Source: Neocallimastix lanati (nom. inval.)
Taxonomy: Eukaryota; Neocallimastigomycota; Neocallimastigomycetes; Neocallimastigales; Neocallimastigaceae
NCBI GenBank assembly: GCA_016946835.1
Contig: JACVTC010000092.1
Span: 405,001-430,000, forward strand
Direction: 5' to 3'
DNA: 25,000 bases
This document shows, piece by piece, positions 1-10,923 of the stretch. The notes under the pieces were generated by a model. It was given only the letters and a program-made list of their open reading frames with translations, was not told the origin of the DNA and made no database searches. The translations under genes and the position numbers were made by a program. Numbering within the stretch: the first letter of the stretch is position 1; each line of letters begins with the position of its first letter.

Positions 1-135
1 TTATTTTATTTTATTTTATTTTATTCAATCTGTACTTTATATTTATATTTATACTATTTATTTTATTTTATTTTATTTTATTTTATTTTATTAAATCTGT
101 ACTTTATATTCATATTCTACTATTTATTTTTATTT
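1..135. repeat. TTTTA pentanucleotide array with two spacer units (cut by window edge)
   Basis: Runs of TTTTA are interrupted twice by a non-repeat spacer whose core is ATTCAATCTGTAC (23-35) or ATTAAATCTGTAC (90-102), each followed by a TTTATATT.. stretch ending in ACTATTTATTTTA. The same spacer recurs in reverse complement at 12.3-14.2 kb and in the same orientation at 21.57-21.66 kb, so this is one end of a larger dispersed composite repeat. The array decays into TTTA-type sequence after about position 135. The left end is outside the window. Confidence 0.9.
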
Positions 136-798
136 TATATACTTATTACATTCTTTATTTATTTATTTGTTTATTTATTTATACATTTATTTTTTTACAT
201 ATAATTTTATTAAAATTTTTATGGCGTTAACAAAAATTTTACAAGCCATTAAAAATAAATGGCGTATTGAAAATTTGTATTATAAAAATTGGTGAAATGA
301 ACCACATTCTAATGCAACCTCCCCTTTTGATTTTATATAATAATCTCCTATCAATTTATTGGTAGAATAAAATAAATAATCTTAATATATAATAAAATAT
401 AATACACAATAAATAATCGTATAATAAATTATATAAATCATTATTTAGTATATAATATATGTTGATTTATATTAAAATTTTTTATCTAAATCTTCATTTT
501 TTTTTTTTTTTTTTTCTTTTCCTCTTTGCATCAAAAAAAACTTTTAAATACCATATATAATATTTAAAATTTAAGGAATTAAAATATTAAAAAAATAATT
601 CCAGAGAATATATATAAATATAAATACATACAAAGAAAGACAAAAAATAAATTATATATATATAAATATATTTTTTTTAATAAGATAAACAGAAGTATAT
701 AAAATAAAATTAAAAGGTATATATATTTATATAAAGATTAAAAATATTTTTTTTTTCCTTTTTTTTTTTTAGGTCATTAGAATTTTAGAATTTATAAT
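136..798. other. AT-rich intergenic region, no gene recognised
   Basis: Almost pure A+T with short poly-T runs (for example around 498-515). A slightly less AT-rich patch at about 221-345 contains a 24-codon ATG-to-TGA frame (221-295) with no recognisable similarity. I see no tRNA, no conserved domain and no clear promoter element here. No TGACTC (Gcn4-type) motif was seen on either strand between 1 and 1300. Confidence 0.6.
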
Positions 799-1060
799 AT
801 TTAAATTAGATTATGATATAAATATATAAATATAATAAATAATTTCAATAATTAAAGTTTAATGATTATTTATAATTAAACGAAATTTAAATTAGATTAT
901 GATATAAATATATATAAATATAATAAATAATTTCAATAATTAAAGTTTAATGATTATTTATAATTAAACGAAATTTAAATTAGATTATGATATAAATATA
1001 TATAAATATAATAAATAATTTCAATAATTAAAGTTTAATGATTATTTATAATTAAACGAA
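799..1060. repeat. Three-copy 86-88 bp tandem repeat upstream of HIS4
   Basis: Three head-to-tail copies at 799-884, 885-972 and 973-1060. Each begins ATTTAAATTAGATTATG and ends TAATTAAACGA. Copies 2 and 3 are 88 bp and appear identical; copy 1 is 86 bp because it lacks one TA in an internal ATATATA run. The array ends about 240 bp before the HIS4 start codon, so it lies in the probable promoter region, but no transcription-factor site was recognised in it. Confidence 0.92.
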
Positions 1061-1300
1061 AAATAAATTATTTTAAGTATTATTGAATATTTATTTGAAG
1101 GAAAATAATATTAATTTTTTTTTTTTTTTATTTTATAAATACTTATCTTAATAAACTTAATGAAAGTTTTTTATTTTAATATTTTTTTTTTATTTTTATA
1201 TATAAATTATATAATAAAAGTTAATAGGCATATTTATATTTCTATTAATAACTGAAACGTATTTTAAACATCATTATATATTTTCATTAATTTATAGGAA

Positions 1301-3766
1301 ATGATTTTCCCAAAATTAAATTTATGTGGAAATAATCCATCAAAAGATGAAATAAGTCTTTATAAAACTTATTCACTCGCAGGTAGTGTTTTAATTGAAA
1401 TTGATAAAGATACTCCCGTTAAAGAAGTTTTAAATCCTTTACTTATTTCTAAATTTTCTACTAATTGGGTACAATTACCAAAATATGATTCTGCTGATGA
1501 ATTATCTGATGTTATGTTAAATATATTAGATAGTGGTGCTTCAAAAGTTGTTATTTCATATCCTCAACCATTCTCAAACGATATTTTAATTAAAAAACTT
1601 TCTCAATTTCCAGGAGATAGATTAACTTTATTATTTAATTATAAGAATCAAAAAGAAACTCTTGATATTATAAACCAATTTAACCCATATGTTCATGCAT
1701 TCATAATTAATAGTAATATTGATGTTTGCCCATTAGCAAAATCAACTAATAAGAGTACTTCTCAGAAGGAAAATTTCGAACGTGAAATTTACATTAAAGA
1801 ATTAACACAAATTCATGCTATTGCTAAAAAGCACAAACTTATTATTGATTTAAAAAAAATAAGTCCAACTTGCCAATTAATTACTAATCTTGATGAACTT
1901 AGTTTTAATTTATTGTTAGGCTCTGATAAGCTTGCTATTGGTCTTTACAAAAATAATAAGGGTGATGTTACTGAAGATGGTAAAATTGATATTGGTGTTG
2001 CTTATAGTGCTTCTTTAATTACCGATCGTCCAGATAATCTTCATTCTACTGTTGTTGTAGATGAACAAGGAGTTGCCCTTGGTTTAGCTTATTCTGATGC
2101 TGAAAGTATATCTGAAGCCTTCCGTACTCGTCAAGGTGTATACAAATCACGTTCTCGTGGTCTTTGGTACAAGGGATTAACATCAAATTCTGTTCAACAA
2201 TTATTAAGAATTGATGCTGATTGTGATAAGGATACTATTCGTTTTACTGTTCACCAAACAGGAACTGGTAATTAAATAATTTAAATTTAATGAATATATA
2301 TGATAGATAATTGATAATAAATAAATAAAAGATATTTTTCAAATTTTAAATTTATGAAGAAATTTAAAATATTATAATCATTATTATTATTGTTATTATT
2401 ATTAGATGAAATAATTTTTGAAGATTAGATAAATAAAAATATTTTTATTTATTCATTTTTTATTTTTTATTTTTTATTTTTATTATATTTATATAATTAA
2501 AAAAAAAGGTTTTTGTCACCTTAATACTCGTACTTGTTTCGGTGAAGATAATGGTATTACTGCTTTAGAAGCTGTTCTTAGAAAAAGATTAGTTTCAGCT
2601 CCAGAAGACTCATACACTAAGCGTTTATTTAATGATGAAAAATTACTTCATGAAAAAATTATGGAAAAGGCTCGTGAGGTATGTGAAGCTACTGAAAAGG
2701 ATGATATTGCTTTGAAAGTAGCTGATACTATTTACTTTATTTTAACAAAATGTATTGCACATGGTGTGATGTTAAGTGATATTGAAAGTCACATAGATCG
2801 TCATTCTAAAATAATTACAGGTTGTACAAGTAATACTAAGTCATTAAAAAATTCAATTACTGAAGAAAAGAAGTTAGATTTCTCTTTAAGAGCTTTTGAA
2901 AGTGATAATATTTCAACTGAACAAAGAAAAGAATTAGAAAAGAGACCAATTTTCTCATCTGCTAATATTGCTAATCTTGTTAATCCAATTATTGAAAATG
3001 TTAGAAAGAATGGTGATAAAGCTATTAAGGAACTTACTGAAAAGTTTGATGGTGTTAAACTTGATAGTGTTATTATTCAAGGTCCATTCACCGAGACTCC
3101 AGCTGAATTATCAAAGGAAACTGTTGAAGCTATTGATTTAGCATTCGATAATTTAGTTAAATTCCACAAAGCTCAATTAGAACCAAAACCATTACATGTT
3201 GAAACTACTCCAGGTGTTAACTGTTCTCGTTATGTTAGATCCATTGAAAAGGTTGGTTTATATGTTCCGGGAGGAACAGCAGTTTTACCATCCACCACTA
3301 TGCACTTAGGTGTTCCAGCTTTAGTTGCAGGTTGTTCAGAAATTATCTTAGCCACCCCACCACGTAGGGATGGATCTATTGTTCCAGAAGTTCTTTATGT
3401 TGCAAAGAAGATTAATGCTAAGATGATTGTTAAAGCTGGTGGAGCTCAAGCTATTGCTGCTATGGCATATGGTACTGAATCAGTTCCAAAGGTTGATAAG
3501 ATTTGTGGACCAGGAAATCAATTTGTTACTGCTGCTAAGATGTTTGTTCAAAATGATCACTCTGCTCTTGTTTCTATTGATATGCCAGCTGGTCCATCTG
3601 AAGTCTTAGTAAGAATTATATTTATTTATAAAATTGGTTAATAATTATTTAAATTATATTTTTATAATAAACTGAAATAATTAATTAAACAATTTTGAAT
3701 TTTAATTTTGAAAATTATTATTATTATAATTATTATTATTATAATAATTATTATTATTATTATTAT

Positions 3767-3802
<36 letters not shown>

Positions 3803-5423
3803 TTAAATTTATAATAATTAATTAATCTTTTAAATACGTTATTACGTTATTAATATAAATATAATAGGTTATTGCTGATGGTAATGCTAAACCAGAATAT
3901 GTTGCTGCTGATTTATTAAGTCAAGCTGAACATGGTAAGGATAGTCAATCAGTATTAGTTACTATTGATTTGAATGATGATCAATTCAAAGCTATTGAAA
4001 ATGAAGTTAAGAGACAAGGTTGGAATTTACCACGTGCTAACATTGCTAAGTATTCTATTGGAAATAGTTTTGCTTTACGTGTTAAAACATTAGACGAAGC
4101 TCTTGCTTTCTCCAATGCTTATGCTCCAGAGCATTTAATTATCAATGTTGCAGATATGGAAGAAAAGAAGGATGAAATTATTGAAAAGGTTACTAATGCT
4201 GGTTCTGTTTTCTTAGGTAGTTATACTACTGAAAGTTGTGGTGATTATGCATCTGGTACTAACCACACTTTACCAACTTATGGTTATGCTCGTATGTACT
4301 CTGGTACTAATACTGGTAGTTTCTTAAAGCACATAACTGCTCAATATATTACTAAGGAGGGTTTAAAGAATCTTGGACCAGCTGTTATGAAATTAGCAGA
4401 ATGTGAAAGTTTGGATGCTCACAGAAATGCAGTTGCTATTCGTATGAAGGATATTCCAGGATGTCCAGATCAATCTATTAAAACTAATTTAACTCAACCA
4501 GTTGAAGGTATGAGTGAAGAAGAAAAGAAGTTAGATTTCTCTTTAAGAGCTTTTGAAAGTGATAAAATTTCAACTGAACAAAGAAAAGAATTAGAAAAGA
4601 GACCAATTTTCTCATCTGCTAATATAGCTAATCTTGTTAATCCAATTATTGAAAATGTTAGAAAGAATGGTGATAAAGCTATTAAGGAACTTACTGAAAA
4701 ATTTGATGGTGTTAAACTTGATAGTGTTATTATTCAAGGTCCATTCACCGAGACTCCAGCTGAATTATCAAAGGAAACTGTTGAAGCTATTGATTTAGCA
4801 TTCGATAATTTAGTTAAATTCCACAAAGCTCAATTAGAACCAAAACCATTACATGTTGAAACTACTCCAGGTGTTAACTGTTCTCGTTATGTTAGATCCA
4901 TTGAAAAGGTTGGTTTATATGTTCCGGGAGGAACAGCAGTTTTACCATCCACCACTATGCACTTAGGTGTTCCAGCTTTAGTTGCAGGTTGTTCAGAAAT
5001 TATCTTAGCCACCCCACCACGTAAGGATGGATCTATTGTTCCAGAAGTTCTTTATGTTGCAAAGAAGATTAATGCTAAGATGATTGTTAAAGCTGGTGGA
5101 GCTCAAGCTATTGCTGCTATGGCATATGGTACTGAATCAGTTCCAAAGGTTGATAAGATTTGTGGACCAGGTAATCAATTTGTTACTGCTGCTAAGATGT
5201 TTGTTCAAAATGATCACTCTGCTCTTGTTTCTATTGATATGCCAGCTGGTCCATCTGAAGTCTTAGTAAGAATTATATTTATTTATAAAATTGGTTAATA
5301 ATTATTTAAATTATATTTTTATAATAAACTGAAATAATTAATTAAACAATTTTGAATTTTAATTTTGAAAATTATTATTATTATAATTATTATTATTATA
5401 ATTATTATTATTATTATTATTAT

Positions 5424-5462
<39 letters not shown>

Positions 5463-6121
5463 TTAAATTTATAATTAATTAATCTTTTAAATACGTTATT
5501 ACGTTATTAATATAAATATAATAGGTTATTGCTGATGGTAATGCTAAACCAGAATATGTTGCTGCTGATTTATTAAGTCAAGCTGAACATGGTAAGGATA
5601 GTCAATCAGTATTAGTTACTATTGATTTGAATGATGATCAATTCAAAGCTATTGAAAATGAAGTTAAGAGACAAGGTTGGAATTTACCACGTGCTAACAT
5701 TGCTAAGTATTCTATTGGAAATAGTTTTGCTTTACGTGTTAAAACTTTAGACGAAGCTCTTGCTTTCTCCAATGCTTATGCTCCAGAGCATTTAATTATC
5801 AATGTTGCAGATATGGAAGAAAAGAAGGATGAAATTATTGAAAAGGTTACTAATGCTGGTTCTGTTTTCTTAGGTAGTTATACTACTGAAAGTTGTGGTG
5901 ATTATGCATCTGGTACTAACCACACTTTACCAACTTATGGTTATGCTCGTATGTACTCTGGTACTAATACTGGTAGTTTCTTAAAGCACATAACTGCTCA
6001 ATATATTACTAAGGAGGGTTTAAAGAATCTTGGACCAGCTGTTATGAAATTAGCAGAATGTGAAAGTTTGGATGCTCACAGAAATGCAGTTGCTATTCGT
6101 ATGAAGGATATTCAAAACTAA
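1301..6121 (+). CDS. HIS4: Histidine biosynthesis trifunctional protein with duplicated histidinol dehydrogenase domain
   Basis: Exons 1301-2267, 2509-3608, 3868-5265 and 5525-6121 give 1353 residues; the yeast protein is about 800. In order: fungal N-terminal extension (1-240), phosphoribosyl-AMP cyclohydrolase (about 240-340, metal site DADCD, then GFCHLNTRTCFG across intron 1), phosphoribosyl-ATP pyrophosphatase (about 341-430), and two histidinol dehydrogenase domains (443-885 and 909-1353). These would catalyse HisE, HisI and HisD steps of cytosolic histidine synthesis. Both HDH copies keep the zinc and catalytic residues expected from E. coli HisD: Q708, H711, D815, H874 with E777/H778, and Q1174, H1177, D1281, H1340 with E1243/H1244. 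The ATG at 1301 is chosen because MIFPKL matches the fungal N-terminus and an in-frame TAG lies at 1295. Oddity: the pyrophosphatase EExxE..ExxD motif has Lys at 376 and 392. Exon joins are inferred from GT-AG signals and phase. Confidence 0.93.
2268..2508 (+). other. HIS4: HIS4 intron 1
   Basis: Phase-1 intron of 241 bp (donor GTAATT, acceptor AAAAAG). It splits a Gly codon inside the PRA-CH motif, so that ...HQTGTG joins GFCHLNTRTC, exactly the contiguous motif of fungal HIS4. The interior is AT-rich with poly-T. Confidence 0.9.
2862..4457 (+). repeat. HIS4: HIS4 internal tandem duplication, copy 1 (HDH domain plus intron 2)
   Basis: About 1.6 kb that recurs at a constant offset of 1657 bp (copy 2 at 4519-6114). 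It covers the whole HDH coding region and intron 2 (3609-3867, 259 bp, donor GTAAGA, acceptor AATAG, phase 0). By eye about six coding substitutions separate the copies, for example Asn/Lys in FESDN versus FESDK and Arg/Lys in PPRRDG versus PPRKDG. Intron differences are confined mainly to ATT and poly-T tracts. Similarity begins at GAAGAAAAGAAG and stops after AAGGATATTC. Confidence 0.95.
4458..4518 (+). other. HIS4: Linker between the two HDH domains
   Basis: About 61 bp encoding a linker of some 21 residues (GCPDQSIKTNLTQPVEGMSE) that joins HDH copy 1 to copy 2 without a stop. It matches neither the C-terminus of copy 2 (which ends DIQN and stops) nor, closely, the linker ahead of copy 1 (GCTSNTKSLKNSITEE), although both linkers share a Gly-Cys start and Lys/Asn-rich character. 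Being unique sequence, it shows a real junction rather than a simple repeat of reads. Confidence 0.85.
4519..6114 (+). repeat. HIS4: HIS4 internal tandem duplication, copy 2 (HDH domain plus intron 3)
   Basis: Second copy of the HDH unit, with intron 3 at 5266-5524 at the same position, phase and length (259 bp) as intron 2. The downstream exon is nearly identical to its partner; one synonymous difference was seen (AAAACATTA versus AAAACTTTA). The copy runs into the true C-terminus, DIQN and TAA at 6119-6121. Confidence 0.95.
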
Positions 6122-7075
6122 AAAAAAAAAAAAAATATTAAATAAAATAAAATGAAGTAAAAAATAGGATAAATCTTTATTTTTTATATTTATTTGATTT
6201 TAATTTAGTATATTTAGTTAGATTTAATTAGTCTTTTTTAATTTATATGGTATAAAAGTTATAAATTTTATATAAACTAGAAATCTTTATTTTATTCATT
6301 TTATATTATTTTATATATTTAATAAATTTTTTTCTAAAAATTATTTTAATTTTATCATAAATATTAAAATTAATGATATTTATGTAAAAAAAAAAAAAAA
6401 AAAAGTATTTTTTAATTAAATAAATATATATATATATATATATAGAAATACATAATACATATATATATATAACACAAATATAGTAAATTTAAAAAAAAAA
6501 GAAAAAAGGGTCAAATACAATAAGAAAACATTTCTAAAAGAAAGTAATGATGTAATGAAAAAAAAAAAAAAAAAAAGTATATATTTATAAATAAATGCTT
6601 AATATATACTTATTTAATTATATATATATATAAAAAGAAAAATAAAAAACTTTTTTTTTAAAACAAAATTTAAATGATATGTTGGTGTTGATATTAAATA
6701 AATTATATATAGATAGTGTATAAAAAGTTTAATACAAATTTTATATTCATAAGAAAGGAATATGTTTTATAATTTTTTTTTTTTTTTTTTTTTTTTTTTA
6801 TATGTTTGTTTATTATAACAAAATATATTATTTATTATTATTTTTATTTATTATTATTATATTTATTTATTTTATTAAATATATTGATAATTAGTATGAT
6901 TATTTCTTTAAAAATATATGTTTATTAATAATTAAAAATACCATTAATGATTCCTTCCACCATATAAACTATTTTCAAAATTTTAATATACTTTTGGTAT
7001 TTATTATTCTATACTTTTATACACTTTTTTTTATAAAAAAAAAAAATTTTTTTTTATTAATTTTTTCATTTCTTT
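6122..7075. other. AT-rich spacer between HIS4 and the LINE remnant
   Basis: Immediately after the HIS4 stop there is a poly-A run and TAAAATAAAATAAAATG, a plausible polyadenylation region. The rest is poly-A, poly-T and (TA)n. I recognise no gene, RNA or element. No target-site duplication for the neighbouring LINE was found by eye. Confidence 0.6.
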
Positions 7076-7946
7076 AATACAAGTTCAAGTACAAGTTTAG
7101 GTTCAATTTCAAATTTATGTTTAAATTCAGATTCAAGTTCAGATTCAAATTCAAACTCCAATTCAATCAATTATAATAATTCCTATCATATTAATAACAC
7201 TCAAATTAATAATAATACAGTTAAAGAATTTTCTCTATGTGTCAGTTGGAATACTAATGGATGGAACTTTGATAAAAAAGACAATGTTGAATTCTTTATT
7301 TCAATGTACAAACCACTTTTCTTATGCTTTCAGGAAACAGGAAATGTTTCAGGTTCTAGTAGTAAATATCCATGTCGAGTATCATTAAAAAACTATAAAC
7401 ATTTCTTCAAAAAAGCTAATAATGAAATTCCCGGTAAAAGAGGACTTTATATTGGGTTTCATAATTCTTGTCAAGCCTCTCTTGAAAACAACACTTATGA
7501 GTATATTATTTCTTTGTATACTTATAATTTTTGGAATTTCACGTAATGTGTACGTACCTCATAGTGGCCATAGCCTTCATGCTAGAGCTGCTAGAATTGA
7601 AATTTTGTCTTGGTTAAATAGTCACTCTTCTCATCCTTCAATGTTGGTTGGTGATTTCAATTTGCCTACTGAGAAATTAGGTAATTTGCTCCCTAAATTT
7701 AGTAATTGAAAAATTCTTCCCTTATGGGGCTCCTCAATCTCATGGAGTAGAGGTAATAGAGAATCTGATATAGATCATGCGATTATCAATGATCATATGT
7801 TAGATTTACTTTCATATGGAACTTTTATTGACTTTCCACCCATTTCGGATCATAAACCTTTATTAATAAAAGGTAAATGTTTTTCATTAGATAATTCAGA
7901 TAATTCTTTCTCTCTGCCTAAAAGACAGTTAAATGGGATAGATTAA
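7076..7946 (+). pseudogene. LINE endonuclease domain, frame-broken
   Basis: The frame opening at 7076 reads a Ser/Asn-rich stretch and then the endonuclease start SLCVSWNTNGW (about 7230-7262), followed by the QET motif of the catalytic Glu (around 7330). After a frameshift between about 7495 and 7546 it continues in another frame with YVPHSGHS and the GDFN motif (around 7651). A TGA at 7707 replaces a probable Trp codon; the same frame then reads SRGNRESDIDH and the SDH motif (PPISDHKPLL, about 7836-7865). All three signature motifs of APE-type LINE endonucleases survive, but no single frame spans them. Function is lost as read. Confidence 0.85.
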
Positions 7947-10892
7947 AATGTATAAATGAAAAAGAATCAATTTTTAACAATAACTATTTTAGTGTATTAG
8001 AGGAAGTGATTCCAGATCCTAATATTAGTATTGATGATATTTCTATGAAATTTATATCAACTTCATTCAATATTGCTAAAGAACTTAATATCACTTCAAT
8101 GTCCGAGGTAAGAAAATCTTTTTTTCATATGTCACAGAAAATATTTAATTTGCAAAAACTCAAAATGAAATTATATAAAGCCATTAAAAGAAGAGGTTCT
8201 TATCATAATTTAGATGAATTTGAAGAATTAATTGAAAAATATAATAGAATGTGCAAAATTATTCATCATATGTGTAATATTTATAGGAAAACCAAATACT
8301 AATATTGGATCAATACAGGATGTGAATATATGAAATCTCATAACCCAAAGAAAGCTTGGAAATGGCTTAAAACAACAGCAAAAGTAGATAAATTTAAAAA
8401 TATGTCAGTTTCTCCAGTAAAAGACCAAAATGGTAAATTAGCTACTTCTACTAAAGCACAATCACTATAAAAAACTTGCTTCAAGCCATTCTGATATCAA
8501 TAGTGCGTTAATCGAATGGTCTAATAAAATTTTCCAATGGTACATTTAGGTATACGAGACACAATGAACGGGATATAAATCAAGACATTAGTATAGAAGA
8601 AATTAAAGAAGCAATTTTAGCTACTCCAAATTATAAAGCTTCAGGCCTGGATGGAATTCCTATTGAATTTTATAAAGCTTTAATATCTCCGGATGACGAA
8701 AATTTAGTAAATAATTCTGCTTCTGGTTTAAATTGTTTACAGAAGATATATTCTAGAATTTGGAATGGAGAATTTCCTAGCTCATGGAATGAAGCAAGAA
8801 TTATATCTATTCCTAAAAAAGGAGATGATCTATCTGATTGTGACAATTATTGAGGTATCTCTCTGATTAACAATGGTTTAAAATTCATTTCGAAAATAGT
8901 CTCCAAAAGAATTTCGGAATATGGACTTAAAAATTATTTTATTAGGCCAGAGCAATTTGGATTTCGTACTAAAGAAGAATGTGTTAGTTTATTTATTTCA
9001 ATTCGAGAAATTTGTCAAAGGCGTAAAAATGATAATAAAGAAACTTACCTTGCTTTTCTAGATTTAAAAAAGGCATATGATTCTGTTCCAATAGGTAATA
9101 TTTTATATAAATTAGATGCTTTAGGTATTAGAGGTAAATGTTATCAATTTATAAAAAATCTATATTTGACTTCCAAAGCCAGTGTTAAAATTAATGATCA
9201 ATATTCGGAATCTTTCAATATTATGAAAGGAGTTAGACAAGGTTGTCCACTATCACCAATTCTTTTCAATCTTTTTATTAATGACATTTTTAATGATTTT
9301 TCAGAACTTGGAATTCCTTTAGGCGAATCTAGATGTTGTGGTGGACTCTTTGCAGTTGATATTGTTCTTTGCGTACCGTCAAGAACTAAGTTATAAAAAT
9401 GCTTAAGAAGGTAAATGAATGGGCTAAATTTAATATGATGAATTTTGGAATTAACAAGTGTGCAACGATGGTGATTCGACCAGACACACCTCTTTTTCAA
9501 AATAAAAGAGATCCTACTTTTTATCTTGCTGGTCAACCAATCCCAATAACTAAATATTATACCTATTTAGGTATACCATTTGATAAAAGCTTATTATTGA
9601 ACCCTATTATTAGATTACTTAACTCTAAAGTTACTGAAGTTCTCTTTTCTGTTTGTAAATTTCTTTCAAATTCCAAAATTCCTATTCCATTTAAGAAGAT
9701 TATAATTAACTCCTATGTACTTAGTAAAGTCTCTTACTTTGCACCTTTACTTGGTTCAAATAAAGCGAGAACAAATAATACTCAGAAATTAATTAATAAA
9801 GGATTAAGATGGATTGCAGGTTTACAAAAAGCCAAATCTTTTATTAATGTATATTCTATTTTAAAAGATTTAAATATTCCTCCATTGTCAGCTAAGTGTG
9901 CTTTGTCTCAAGTCAAATGTTTTAATAAATGGAAAGATTCAAATTGTATTATTTCCTATTTAGTTAATAATATTCCAAAATCTAGAAAATATACATGGAC
10001 GAAAGAAAGTAGAACTCTTAAACGTAAACTAGAGAAAAGAGGTAATAACGATAATAAAATCAAGGATTTTTATTGGAAAAGAGATATGAAAATCAATTCT
10101 ATTAAAACTGAATTTTATGACAAAAACAGATTCGAAGAAACTTCAAATTTTATAAAACTTTGTTATGAATATCCTGATCTTTCATATAGTTTCTATTGGC
10201 TATTGAGAGCACGAAGCGGATATAGATTAGATGCTAGAATTGTCAAAGCTGCAACAATAATAGATCAAATGTGTCCTAATTTTTGTCCCTGTTGTAAAAG
10301 TAATAAACAATGGATAAGTCATTGGCTAATTGATTGTCCATTTTTCAATCATATTCGTAATGATAAAATTTTATTTTTATATAATGCTTTTAACCATGGC
10401 AACCTTACAAATAATATTGTTAATAGTATGATAATAGCAACAGTAATAATAGTAATAGTAATTATAATAATAGTAATAATAGTAATAGTAATAATAGTTA
10501 TAGTAATAATAGTTATAGTAATATTAGTAATAGTATTATTAGTAATGTTAGTAATAGTATTGAAATATAATGTATATGTTGATTCTAGTGTGTGTGAAAA
10601 AGTGTTTAATTTCCTTCTTGGAGGCAGAAGTATTAATGACAGTGCAAGGGAATAGAAGGATCTATTTAAGTGTCAGATGAAATCAGGTGCTTATTCTGAT
10701 ATTCCATTCTTGGTGGTTATTGCGGCACTTCTTCAATTGATTATACCTATTGCTATTGGCCAGCAATGGTCTTTGTTCAATAGGTTCAAATCGAATTGTA
10801 CTACTACTACCAAGAGCGTCAATGCTGAAGAAACAGTAAGACAGGCCAGCAGGGCTAGCGCAACCAATGAAAATCATAATTTTGTATCTTAA
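7934..10892 (+). pseudogene. LINE reverse transcriptase and C-terminal zinc knuckle, frame-broken
   Basis: A linker frame (7934-8302, continuing past a TAA to 8469 with AWKWLKTTAKVDK) leads, after further frameshifts, to the RT core from about 8551. Seen in order: KASGLDGIP, WNEARIISIPKKGD, a TGA at 8851 inside the NY-GIS motif, RPEQFGFR, motif A (FLDLKKAYDS), motif B (GVRQGCPLSPILFN) and motif C. Motif C reads FAVDIVL where LINEs have FADD, so one catalytic Asp is now Val. A one-base loss near 9394 shifts to the 9399-10655 frame, which has the YLGIPF motif, a thumb/connection region and a CPCC..H..C knuckle (about 10290-10340). A TAG at 10653 interrupts the same frame, which then runs to 10892 with a hydrophobic tail (IPFLVVIAALLQLIIPIAIG). 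Confidence 0.88.
10430..10566 (+). repeat. ATAATAGTA-type microsatellite inside the LINE frame
   Basis: About 135 bp of imperfect AAT/AGT/TAT trinucleotide repeat, read in the LINE frame as an Ile/Val run. It sits between the zinc knuckle and the conserved tail (FNFLLGGRSINDS), where no such insert is expected, so it probably expanded after insertion. Confidence 0.85.
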
Positions 10893-10923
10893 AATTATGA
10901 TTAACATTGTGAAGTCAAAATTA

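Noticed and set aside
221-295. 24-codon ATG frame (MALTKILQAIKNKW..) upstream of HIS4
   Set aside because: It is slightly less AT-rich than its surroundings, but too short and without similarity; too far from HIS4 to be called an upstream ORF without transcript data.
3427-3609. 60-codon plus-strand frames inside HIS4 (and the duplicate at 5084-5266)
   Set aside because: Overlapping out-of-frame shadows of the conserved HDH coding sequence.
2862-6121. HIS4 HDH duplication as an assembly error
   Set aside because: Not fully excluded, but the unique linker, the kept frame and scattered substitutions between copies argue for a real duplication; listed as a finding with long reads as the test.
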